Source of the DNA: Actinomycetes bacterium
GTDB lineage: Bacteria; Actinomycetota; Actinomycetes; Mycobacteriales; Micromonosporaceae
NCBI GenBank assembly: GCA_023437285.1
Contig: JAEZGP010000736.1
Location: 1-12,090, forward strand
Direction: 5' to 3'
DNA: 12,090 nt
Positions 1-5,359 of the stretch are shown here, one piece after another. The position numbers and the translations under genes were made by a program. The first letter of the stretch is position 1. Each line of letters starts with the position of its first letter. The notes below the pieces were generated by a model, which was given only the letters and a program-made list of their open reading frames with translations, was not told where the DNA came from and searched no databases.

Positions 1-659
1 GAGGCGAGCATGTGCATGACCTCCGCGACGTGTTCGGGCTGCATGATGGTCGTGGGGTCCTCGTCCGGGGCGAGGGTCTTGCGCAGGTCGGTGGCGCACC
101 GGCCGGGGGAGATGCACACGACCCGCGTACCGAAGATCGCGAGCTCCTCCCGCATGACCTCGCTCATCGCGATGAGCGCCGCCTTGGAGGCCGAGTACGT
201 CAGCCAGCCCGAGCGTCCGTTGATGCCGGCCGTCGACGCCACGTTGATGACCGTCTGGAACGTGTTGCCGCCACGCAGCAGCTCCTGAACGATCGTGAAC
301 GGCGCGTACAGGTTGACGGCGATCGTCGTCTCGAAGTCGCTGAACTGGATCTGCTGGATCGCCGTCGGGGCGGTGTAACCGGCGTTGTTGATCAGAATGT
401 CGACCCGGCCGACGCGGTGCATCACGTCCTTGACCAGGCCGACGGCCAGGGCGCGGTCGCCGAGGTCGACCTCGAACGCGTGGATCTTCTTGTCGTACGG
501 GTTGTCGGCGCGCAGGCTCTCGACCGTGTTCGCGAAGTCCTTGGATTCGCGGGCGACGAGGACCAGTTCGGTCACGCCGTTGTCGGAGCGCAGGAACTTC
601 TCGGCGGTGCGCATGCCGATGCCACGCGAGGCGCCGGTGATCATGACTGACTTAGACAT
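1..659 (-). CDS. SDR-family oxidoreductase, 3' end cut by window edge
   Basis: This is a classical short-chain dehydrogenase/reductase, an NAD(P)(H)-dependent cytoplasmic enzyme. I translated 219 residues and the frame stays open to the left edge, so only a short C-terminal piece is missing from a family usually near 240-250 aa. The Rossmann motif TGASRGIG lies at residues 8-15, NNAG at 91-94, the catalytic set is Ser142, Tyr155 and Lys159 (YSASK), and SPG is at 184-186. The ATG at 657-659 lies inside the last codons of the upstream cytidylyltransferase gene (8-bp overlap), so the two are probably translationally coupled. Family knowledge: in Haemophilus Bcs1/Acs1 an SDR domain fused to an IspD-like domain reduces ribulose 5-phosphate to ribitol 5-phosphate before CTP activation. 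By inference this SDR does a similar ketose-phosphate reduction. The substrate cannot be read from the sequence; the SDR assignment itself is firm. Confidence 0.9.
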   Translation of the reverse strand, partial: MSKSVMITGASRGIGMRTAEKFLRSDNGVTELVLVARESKDFANTVESLRADNPYDKKIHAFEVDLGDRALAVGLVKDVMHRVGRVDILINNAGYTAPTAIQQIQFSDFETTIAVNLYAPFTIVQELLRGGNTFQTVINVASTAGINGRSGWLTYSASKAALIAMSEVMREELAIFGTRVVCISPGRCATDLRKTLAPDEDPTTIMQPEHVAEVMHMLA

Positions 660-1341
660 CGCTCACCTCGGTGCTGAGCAGGAAGCCGGCCAGCCGGACG
701 TCGGTCGGCGTGGTGACCTTGAAGTTGCGGTCCGATCCGTCGAGGAACCGGACGTCGAACCCGGCCACCGCGCAGAGGGTGGCGTCCTCCGTGAAGGTGA
801 CACCCTCACGGTCGGCGTACTCGTGCGCCTTGGCGAGCGTCGAGGCGCGGAACTTCTGGGGCAGCTGCACGTTGCGCAGCCGCGAGCGCTCAAGCGAGCC
901 CGTGACCTGGTGGGTGTCCGGGTCGACGGGAGCGACGGTGAACGGGATCTCCAGCATGAAGCTGACGTCGTCGTGCGGGTGCGCGATCAGGGCCCGGAAG
1001 TCGTCCGCGGTGATCAAAGGCCGCGCCGACTCGTGCAGGATCACGTGCTCGTTGCGGCAGTGGGGCAGCATCGCCGCGACGGACTCGTGGCGCGACTTGC
1101 CGGCGGCCACGTACGTGATGGGCGTCTTGATGGCGTAGTCGGTCGCGATCTTCTCGACGTCGTCGCGCCAGCCGTCGGGGAAGTTGAGCACGATCTGCGT
1201 GATCTCCGCCACGGCGTCCGCGGCGATCAACGAGTAGACCAGGATCGGGATCCCGTTGACGTGGATGAACTGCTTGGGACGGCCGGCCGCGACCCGCGTA
1301 CCGATGCCGCCGTTCAGCAGGGCGAGACTGTACAAAACCAT
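652..1341 (-). CDS. IspD/TarI-like cytidylyltransferase (probable alditol-phosphate cytidylyltransferase)
   Basis: A 229-aa nucleotidyltransferase, the usual length of the IspD/TarI family, which joins CTP and a polyol phosphate to give a CDP-alditol. The CTP-binding loop GGIGTR is at residues 11-16, followed by PKQF at 22-25; Arg16 and Lys23 have the same spacing as the catalytic Arg/Lys pair of IspD. AGKSRHESV (80-88) matches the family's Gly-rich CTP loop, and FKVTTPTD near the C-terminus matches the KxTxxxD end motif. HESARP (103-108) has Glu where the family usually has Asp. The gene is followed by an overlapping SDR gene and faces a TagGH-type exporter, with no ispF nearby. I therefore favour CDP-ribitol or a related CDP-alditol for a wall polymer over the isoprenoid enzyme IspD. 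The ATG is preceded by a GGGAAAGG ribosome-binding stretch (spacing short, about 3 nt). A candidate promoter lies just upstream (1378-1406). Confidence 0.8.
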   Translation of the reverse strand: MVLYSLALLNGGIGTRVAAGRPKQFIHVNGIPILVYSLIAADAVAEITQIVLNFPDGWRDDVEKIATDYAIKTPITYVAAGKSRHESVAAMLPHCRNEHVILHESARPLITADDFRALIAHPHDDVSFMLEIPFTVAPVDPDTHQVTGSLERSRLRNVQLPQKFRASTLAKAHEYADREGVTFTEDATLCAVAGFDVRFLDGSDRNFKVTTPTDVRLAGFLLSTEVSDV

Positions 1342-1377
1342 GATCCTTTCCCGTACCGCGCGGCATTGCGCCGTACG

Positions 1378-1406
1378 ACCCTAACGTGCGCCGGACGGCG
1401 GGTGAA
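1378..1406 (-). promoter_or_regulatory. Candidate sigma-70-type promoter for the cytidylyltransferase-SDR operon
   Basis: On the minus strand TTCACC (1401-1406) is separated by exactly 17 nt from TAGGGT (1378-1383). This resembles the actinobacterial housekeeping pattern TTGACN-N17-TANNNT. It would start transcription near position 1371, giving a leader of about 30 nt that contains the GGGAAAGG ribosome-binding stretch before the ATG at 1341. Seen by eye only. Confidence 0.45.
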
Positions 1407-1590
1407 GTCCAGGGAGAAAGGCCAGGTAGCAAGGCCGGTCATGCCATTGTGCCGCGACCGGCGCGGCAACGGAACTGGGCCGCGCGCGGTACGCGGCGTA
1501 GCGTCATGATATGCCAGCGTTCTCGCGCTTATCTGACACATTGGTGGCCAACCTCACTTCCCGACCGGGCTGGGGTCCACCGACCGGCCG

Positions 1591-1621
1591 TTGGCGGGCA
1601 CCGATTTGGCCCTGCTACGGT
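1591..1621 (+). promoter_or_regulatory. Candidate promoter for the exporter operon
   Basis: TTGGCG (1591-1596) and TACGGT (1616-1621) are separated by 19 nt, a little longer than ideal, and match the TTGNNN / TANNNT pattern. A start near 1628 would give a leader of roughly 35 nt before the GTG at 1664. That leader would carry a TGAGGG ribosome-binding stretch (1649-1654) and would begin inside the 1624-1645 dyad. Confidence 0.35.
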
Positions 1622-1623
1622 GG

Positions 1624-1645
1624 GGCGCCGGTCGCCGCCGGCGCC
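1624..1645 (+). promoter_or_regulatory. Perfect 8-bp inverted repeat just upstream of the exporter ribosome-binding site
   Basis: GGCGCCGG (1624-1631) and CCGGCGCC (1638-1645) are exact reverse complements around a 6-nt loop. The dyad sits between the candidate -10 box and the ribosome-binding site. It could be an operator or a 5'-leader hairpin. In DNA this rich in G+C, short dyads also arise by chance. Confidence 0.3.
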
Positions 1646-1663
1646 GTCTGAGGGCCACCGCAC

Positions 1664-2542
1664 GTGGTCGCGCAGCTGTCAGGGAGTCCCCGCGGTGAAG
1701 AAGATCTGGCACGTGCGGAGGCCACGTTGACCTCCAACATCGTCGCCGTCTGGCAGAGTCGGTCGGTGCTCGGGCTGCTGGTCCGGCGTGACCTGACAGT
1801 CAAATACCAGCAGTCCGTGCTGGGCTACCTGTGGTCGCTGCTGGAGCCGCTCGCGGTCGCGGCAACCTACTGGTTCGTCTTCGGCTACCTGTTCAACACC
1901 AGGGGAGCGCTGGACGGCGCGCCGTACCTGGTGTTCCTGGCCTCCGCCCTGTTCGCGTGGCAGTGGACGTCGGCGGTGCTGGGCGAGGCCACCACGGCGC
2001 TGACCGCCCAGGCCCGCCTGATCACGACGATCAAGGTGCCGCGCCAGGTCTTCCCGATCGGCCGGGTCTTCGGCAAGTTCTTCGAATACCTCGCGGCGCT
2101 GCCGGTGGTGTTCCTCGTCGCCGGCATCTACGCCGCCCTGGGCAAATACCACTTCAGCTGGCACATCCTGCTCCTGCCGGTCGCGATCGCGGTGCAGGGC
2201 GTCTTCCTCATCGGTATCGCCCTGCTGCTGTCCTCGGCCAACGTGCTGCTGCGCGACGTCGAGCGGTTCGTCCGGCTGCTCAACCGGATCCTGTTCTACT
2301 CGGCGCCGATCATCTATCCGCTGGCGATGGTCGAGAAGTCCGGCATGCCGGACTGGGTGCTGTCCCTCTACCAGGCCAACCCGCTGGTCGGCATCGCCCA
2401 GTTGCACCACTCGGCGTTCCTGCCGCAGGAGTTCCCGAGCCCCGCGCTGCTGGCCACCACGTTGACCGAGTGCGTCATCATCTTCCTTGTGGGATGGTTC
2501 TTCTTCCGCCGGGTCGAGCCGGCCGTGCTGAAGGAGCTGTGA
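1664..2542 (+). CDS. ABC-2 type permease of a polysaccharide/teichoic acid exporter (TagG/Wzm-like)
   Basis: A 292-aa integral membrane protein of the TagG/Wzm group, which with its ATPase moves an undecaprenyl-pyrophosphate-linked wall polymer across the cytoplasmic membrane. The N-terminal amphipathic stretch RRDLTVKYQQSVLGYLWSLL is the family hallmark. It is followed by about six hydrophobic segments, including WFVFGYLF, LPVVFLVAGIYAAL, ILLLPVAIAVQGVFLIGIALLL and a C-terminal ECVIIFLVGWFFF. The segment LNRILFYSAPIIYPL with a following NPLVG matches the conserved periplasmic-side loop. Length is typical. The GTG start has a TGAGGG stretch about 9 nt upstream. The ATPase gene follows immediately, its start within or just after this stop codon. 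The cargo is inferred as teichoic-acid-like from the divergent CDP-alditol genes; an O-antigen-like or galactan-type polymer is also possible. Confidence 0.9.
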   Translation: MVAQLSGSPRGEEDLARAEATLTSNIVAVWQSRSVLGLLVRRDLTVKYQQSVLGYLWSLLEPLAVAATYWFVFGYLFNTRGALDGAPYLVFLASALFAWQWTSAVLGEATTALTAQARLITTIKVPRQVFPIGRVFGKFFEYLAALPVVFLVAGIYAALGKYHFSWHILLLPVAIAVQGVFLIGIALLLSSANVLLRDVERFVRLLNRILFYSAPIIYPLAMVEKSGMPDWVLSLYQANPLVGIAQLHHSAFLPQEFPSPALLATTLTECVIIFLVGWFFFRRVEPAVLKEL

Positions 2543-2547
2543 GCCGC

Positions 2548-3294
2548 GTGGGCCACCCGATCATCATCGCGGACAACGTCGGCGTGAAGTTCGTTCGCAG
2601 CCGCCGGCGCAACACGAAGCTGCGCGACTTCTTCGTTCAGGGCGGCAAGCGCCGGCTCAAGGTCGATGAGTTCTGGGCGCTGCGCAACCTGTCCTTCACC
2701 ATTCACGCCGGCGAGGCGGTCGGGGTCATCGGCCGCAACGGCACCGGCAAGAGCACCCTGCTCAAGATCGTTGCCGGGGTGCTCATCCCGGACGAGGGCC
2801 GCGTGCACACGTACGGGCGGGTCGCCCCGCTGCTGGAGCTGTCCGCGGGCTTCTCCAACGGCCTGACCGGCCGGGAGAACGTCCAGCTGGTCGGCGCGCT
2901 GCACGGCATGAGCCGCGACGAGCTCAAGGAGAAGCTCCCCAAGATCATCGAGTTCGCCGGGGAGCAGGTGGCCGCCGCGATCGACATGCCGGTGCGGCAC
3001 TACTCCTCCGGCATGCGGGTGCGCCTCGGCTTCGCCGTCATCGCCCAGCTGCCGCACCCCATCCTGCTCGTCGACGAGGTGCTCGCCGTCGGCGACAAGG
3101 AGTTCCGCAACAAGTGCTACAAGACGATCGAGAAGATGCTCTCCGAGGGACGCACCCTGTTCCTCGTGTCGCACAGCGAGGGCGACCTCAAGCGGTTCTG
3201 CAAGCGCGGCCTCTACATCAACGCCGGCCACATGGAGGTCGACGGCCCGATCATGGACGCGCTCGACGCGTACAACGGGCTCGTCCGCACCTGA
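2548..3294 (+). CDS. ATP-binding protein of a polysaccharide/teichoic acid exporter (TagH/Wzt-like)
   Basis: A 248-aa ABC ATPase that powers the preceding permease. Walker A GRNGTGKST is at residues 62-70, the LLELSAGFSNGLTGREN region typical of Wzt/TagH proteins follows, the signature YSSGM is at 152-156, Walker B ILLVDE at 172-177, a D-loop VGD at 181-183, and the H-loop SH at 208-209. It ends soon after the nucleotide-binding domain, so it lacks the C-terminal carbohydrate-binding domain that some Wzt proteins use to recognise a capped polymer; TagH-like export without cap recognition fits. Two starts are possible. GTG at 2539 overlaps the permease stop as GTGA, while GTG at 2548 sits 11 nt after AAGGAG. 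I chose 2548 because AAGGAG lies only 2 nt from the first. Four-gene-unit co-expression with the permease is clear from the spacing. Confidence 0.9.
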   Translation: MGHPIIIADNVGVKFVRSRRRNTKLRDFFVQGGKRRLKVDEFWALRNLSFTIHAGEAVGVIGRNGTGKSTLLKIVAGVLIPDEGRVHTYGRVAPLLELSAGFSNGLTGRENVQLVGALHGMSRDELKEKLPKIIEFAGEQVAAAIDMPVRHYSSGMRVRLGFAVIAQLPHPILLVDEVLAVGDKEFRNKCYKTIEKMLSEGRTLFLVSHSEGDLKRFCKRGLYINAGHMEVDGPIMDALDAYNGLVRT

Positions 3295-3308
3295 GCCGGC
3301 CCTCCGGC
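3295..3308 (+). terminator. Short GC hairpin directly after the exporter operon
   Basis: GCCGG (3295-3299) and CCGGC (3304-3308) can pair around a CCCT loop immediately after the TGA stop. There is no T-tract, so it is a weak terminator candidate. The distance to the next start is only about 50 nt. Confidence 0.2.
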
Positions 3309-3333
3309 CCGCAGGGTTGTCAGCCGGTGTTCC

Positions 3334-3345
3334 TAGAGTGGGCCG
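3334..3345 (+). promoter_or_regulatory. Leaderless-type -10 element for the AraC-family gene
   Basis: TAGAGT (3334-3339) fits TANNNT and is followed by exactly 6 nt and then the GTG start at 3346. This geometry is known for leaderless actinobacterial transcripts, where the first base of the start codon is the first base of the RNA. No ribosome-binding sequence is visible, which fits. A -35 box at the proper distance is not obvious; TTGTCA at 3317-3322 is too close (11 nt). Confidence 0.5.
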
Positions 3346-3807
3346 GTGAGTTCTGCGCCGCGGCGGGCCGCCGATGATCTGCTGGTGCACCTGCGCCGGG
3401 CGCGCGACCATGCCGACCGCCACTACGCCGAACCCATCGACCTGACCACGCTCGCGGGGGTCGCGGGCATCAGCAAGTACCACTTCCAACGGTTGTTCAC
3501 CACCACCTACGGTCAATCGCCGGCGGCGTACGTGTCGGCACGGCGCGTGGCGCGCGCGCAGGACCTGCTGCGGGCCACCAACCTCACGGTGACCGAGGTG
3601 TGCCACGCGGTCGGGTTCGCCAGCCTCGGGTCGTTCAGCAGCAGGTTCCGGCAGATCGTCGGGGAATCGCCGAGTGAGTTCCAGCGGCGCTGGGCGGCCA
3701 CCGGGGCACCGCGGATCCCGGGATGCTTCGTGTTCATGTGGGGCCTGGCCGAACGGCGTGGCCCTGCCGCAAGCGAGGAGAAGCCACCACCGACCGGCGC
3801 CGCCTAG
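3346..3807 (+). CDS. Short AraC-family transcriptional regulator
   Basis: A 153-aa protein that is essentially just an AraC/XylS DNA-binding domain. The first helix-turn-helix covers about residues 32-53 (IDLTTLAGVAGISKYHFQRL), and the second about 81-104, with the family signature running through GFASLGSFSSRFRQIVGESP at 90-109. There is no upstream ligand-binding domain. The remaining tail (about 117-153) carries IPGCFVFMW and a Pro/Glu-rich end. The gene is followed 9 nt later by a VOC-family gene, and small AraC proteins paired with a VOC/glyoxalase-fold neighbour are common in actinobacteria. By inference the VOC protein may sense or process the signal, or be the regulator's target. The GTG start is chosen on leaderless promoter geometry. 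Confidence 0.9.
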   Translation: MSSAPRRAADDLLVHLRRARDHADRHYAEPIDLTTLAGVAGISKYHFQRLFTTTYGQSPAAYVSARRVARAQDLLRATNLTVTEVCHAVGFASLGSFSSRFRQIVGESPSEFQRRWAATGAPRIPGCFVFMWGLAERRGPAASEEKPPPTGAA

Positions 3808-3816
3808 GCTGCCCAT
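3805..3816 (+). promoter_or_regulatory. Leaderless-type -10 element for the VOC gene, overlapping the AraC stop codon
   Basis: TAGGCT (3805-3810) fits TANNNT and is followed by 6 nt and the ATG at 3817. Its first three bases are also the TAG stop codon of the AraC-family gene. No ribosome-binding sequence precedes the ATG. The -35 region shows no good match. Confidence 0.5.
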
Positions 3817-4233
3817 ATGATCACCAACGTTTCCATCGTCAGCGTGTTCGTGAAGGACATTGACGCGGCCAAGGCCTTCTACCTCGACGTGCTCGGCTTC
3901 GCGGAGCACACCGATGTCACGCTCGGCGACTACCGCTGGTGCACGGTGAAACACCCGACCCAGCCCGAACTGCAGATCCACCTGACCATTCCCGGGCCGC
4001 CGATCTCGCCCGAGATGGTCGCCGCGATCACCCGCGCACAGGACGAGGGCGGCATGTTCGGCATCGGCGTCAACGTCGACGACTGCCGCCGCACCTACGA
4101 GGAACTGTCGGCCAAGGGCGTCGAGTTCCTCCAGAAGCCCGAGGAACGCCCGTACGGGGTGGAAGCGGTCGCCCGCGACAACTCCGGCAACTGGATGGTC
4201 ATGGTCGAGCCGCGCGAGTTCACTCCGGCCTGA
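3817..4233 (+). CDS. VOC/glyoxalase-fold family protein
   Basis: A 138-aa protein of the vicinal-oxygen-chelate superfamily (glyoxalase I, bleomycin-resistance, dioxygenase fold), the normal length for a single-chain member with two beta-alpha-beta-beta-beta units. The first unit contains VSVFVKDIDAAKAFYLDVLGF (about residues 8-28, the family's opening strand and helix). The second contains IGVNVDDCRRTYEELSAKGV (83-102) and ends in the strand RDNSGNWMVMVEP (120-132) with Glu131 at a usual metal-ligand place. The usual first-strand His ligand is not visible, so metal binding and catalysis are uncertain. Substrate is unknown. It follows the AraC-family gene, and its last 14 nt overlap the 3' end of the convergent DUF89 gene. 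Confidence 0.88.
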   Translation: MITNVSIVSVFVKDIDAAKAFYLDVLGFAEHTDVTLGDYRWCTVKHPTQPELQIHLTIPGPPISPEMVAAITRAQDEGGMFGIGVNVDDCRRTYEELSAKGVEFLQKPEERPYGVEAVARDNSGNWMVMVEPREFTPA

Positions 4234-5359
4234 GGTTGGCCTGGATGAGAGCGTGGGTGGCGGTCGTGCGCCACGGCCCGCCGGTCGCGTCCAGCGCGGC
4301 GAGGGTGTCCGGGGCGAGACCGACGACCACGTCTGACTTGAGGGTGCGCAGGGTGACGACCCGGCCGGGGAAGTATCCGGCCGCGGTGACGAATGGTGTC
4401 GTCGCGGGCCAGTGACGGTCGCCGACGAGGCGGCGGTAGTTCAGGTCACCTTTGAGGATCGTCAGGTCGGCGGCGCCGAACGCGGCCAGCAGGTCGGCCG
4501 GCGCGTGATGGTACGAGTACGGCGCGCAGTAGAACGCGTGCGTGCTCAGCGTCAGCCGGCCGGCGGCCGCGGCGGCGCGCAGCCGGCCGGCGACCGGCGC
4601 GGGCAGCAGGCGCAGGGCGGTGTGCACGTCGGCGGTGATCGCGTCGGAGACGAACGTCGGTTGGGGCTTGACGTGCAGCGTCACGGTGCCGGCGCGGCCC
4701 GTGGCGAGCAGGAAGTCGATCAGAGCCAGGTCCGCGATGATCTCCTGGCCGGCGTTGTCGGCGACGACCACGAGCGCCAGGCCGGCATCGGGACGCAGCA
4801 CGCCCCACACGGCGGCGCTGTCGTCGGCCACCAGCCCGACCTCGCCGACCCCCGCCTGATCGCGGCCGATCGAGTACCCGAGATCGTTGAGGTTGCCCCA
4901 CAGCGAACCCAGCAGGAGCCGTTGGGCGCGTTCGGCCCCGGGGCGGTCGTCATCGGGCCGCTCCGGCGCGTACCCCTGAAGATCTTCGCTCTTGAGGAAG
5001 CCGAACGGGTCGTGGCCGAACCACGGGCCGGGACGGAAATAGTCGACCGCTTCGAGCAGGCGGCGGTAGAAGTAGCCCTCGGCCCACAGGAACGGGGCGT
5101 CGGGCCACGGCTTGCCCAGGTGGTCGCGGCACCACACCGCCCAGGTGTCGTGGTCGTGGGCGGTGCGCGGCAGCGCCGTGACCACGCCGTGGACCGTCTC
5201 CTCGCACAGCGCGTCCAGGGCGTCGCGGATGGGCGGCGGGTACAGGTGCGCGTCGCGGATGCGCGCGAGCAGCCGCGGATGGCGCTCGCGCCAGACCCCG
5301 TAGGGGTACGTGCCGGGAACGTTGCTGACGATCTCCGGAACCTCGGCGAGCGCGGTCAC
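4220..5359 (-). CDS. DUF89 / ARMT1-type damage-control phosphatase family protein
   Basis: A 379-aa protein of the DUF89 metal-dependent phosphatase family, matching the ARMT1-like branch. Visible motifs in order are LWGNLNDL (153-160), the metal-binding ADNAGQE (200-206, Asp201 and Asn202), HVKPQPTFVSD (229-239, with Asp239), KGDLNYRRL (303-311) and TLKSDVVVGL (339-348). Family knowledge: ARMT1-branch proteins hydrolyse sugar phosphates such as fructose 1-phosphate and related reactive metabolites as metabolite repair; an earlier claim of glutamyl methyltransferase activity in the human protein is disputed. All expected metal residues are present. The GTG start (5357-5359) overlaps the TGA stop of the upstream glycosyltransferase as GTGA, which argues for translational coupling and against a longer start inside that gene. 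Its 3' end overlaps the VOC gene by 14 nt. The true substrate is unknown. Confidence 0.88.
   Translation of the reverse strand: MTALAEVPEIVSNVPGTYPYGVWRERHPRLLARIRDAHLYPPPIRDALDALCEETVHGVVTALPRTAHDHDTWAVWCRDHLGKPWPDAPFLWAEGYFYRRLLEAVDYFRPGPWFGHDPFGFLKSEDLQGYAPERPDDDRPGAERAQRLLLGSLWGNLNDLGYSIGRDQAGVGEVGLVADDSAAVWGVLRPDAGLALVVVADNAGQEIIADLALIDFLLATGRAGTVTLHVKPQPTFVSDAITADVHTALRLLPAPVAGRLRAAAAAGRLTLSTHAFYCAPYSYHHAPADLLAAFGAADLTILKGDLNYRRLVGDRHWPATTPFVTAAGYFPGRVVTLRTLKSDVVVGLAPDTLAALDATGGPWRTTATHALIQANLRPE

Larger units (their letters stand above)
1342..1663. other. Divergent promoter region between cytidylyltransferase and exporter genes
   Basis: This 322-bp gap separates the minus-strand cytidylyltransferase gene from the plus-strand permease gene. 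No convincing gene is visible in it. It contains one candidate promoter for each direction, a GCCGCG/CGCGGC dyad at 1451-1467 (5-nt loop), and a perfect 8-bp dyad at 1624-1645. The central part around 1505-1550 is locally richer in A+T than the flanks, as expected for regulatory DNA. Confidence 0.6.

Noticed and set aside
652..1341. Isoprenoid-pathway IspD
   Set aside because: There is no ispF or other MEP gene beside it, an SDR gene overlaps it, it faces a wall-polymer exporter, and the metal-site motif is non-standard. IspD remains a less likely alternative.
3317..3339. Full -35/-10 promoter TTGTCA plus TAGAGT before the AraC-family gene
   Set aside because: The spacing is only 11 nt, too short for a normal sigma-70-type promoter. 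Only the -10 element is supported.
2368..3981. Very long minus-strand open frame across the exporter ATPase, AraC and VOC genes
   Set aside because: It spans three well-supported plus-strand genes and their spacers, and has no recognisable domain. It is a shadow of high G+C coding sequence.
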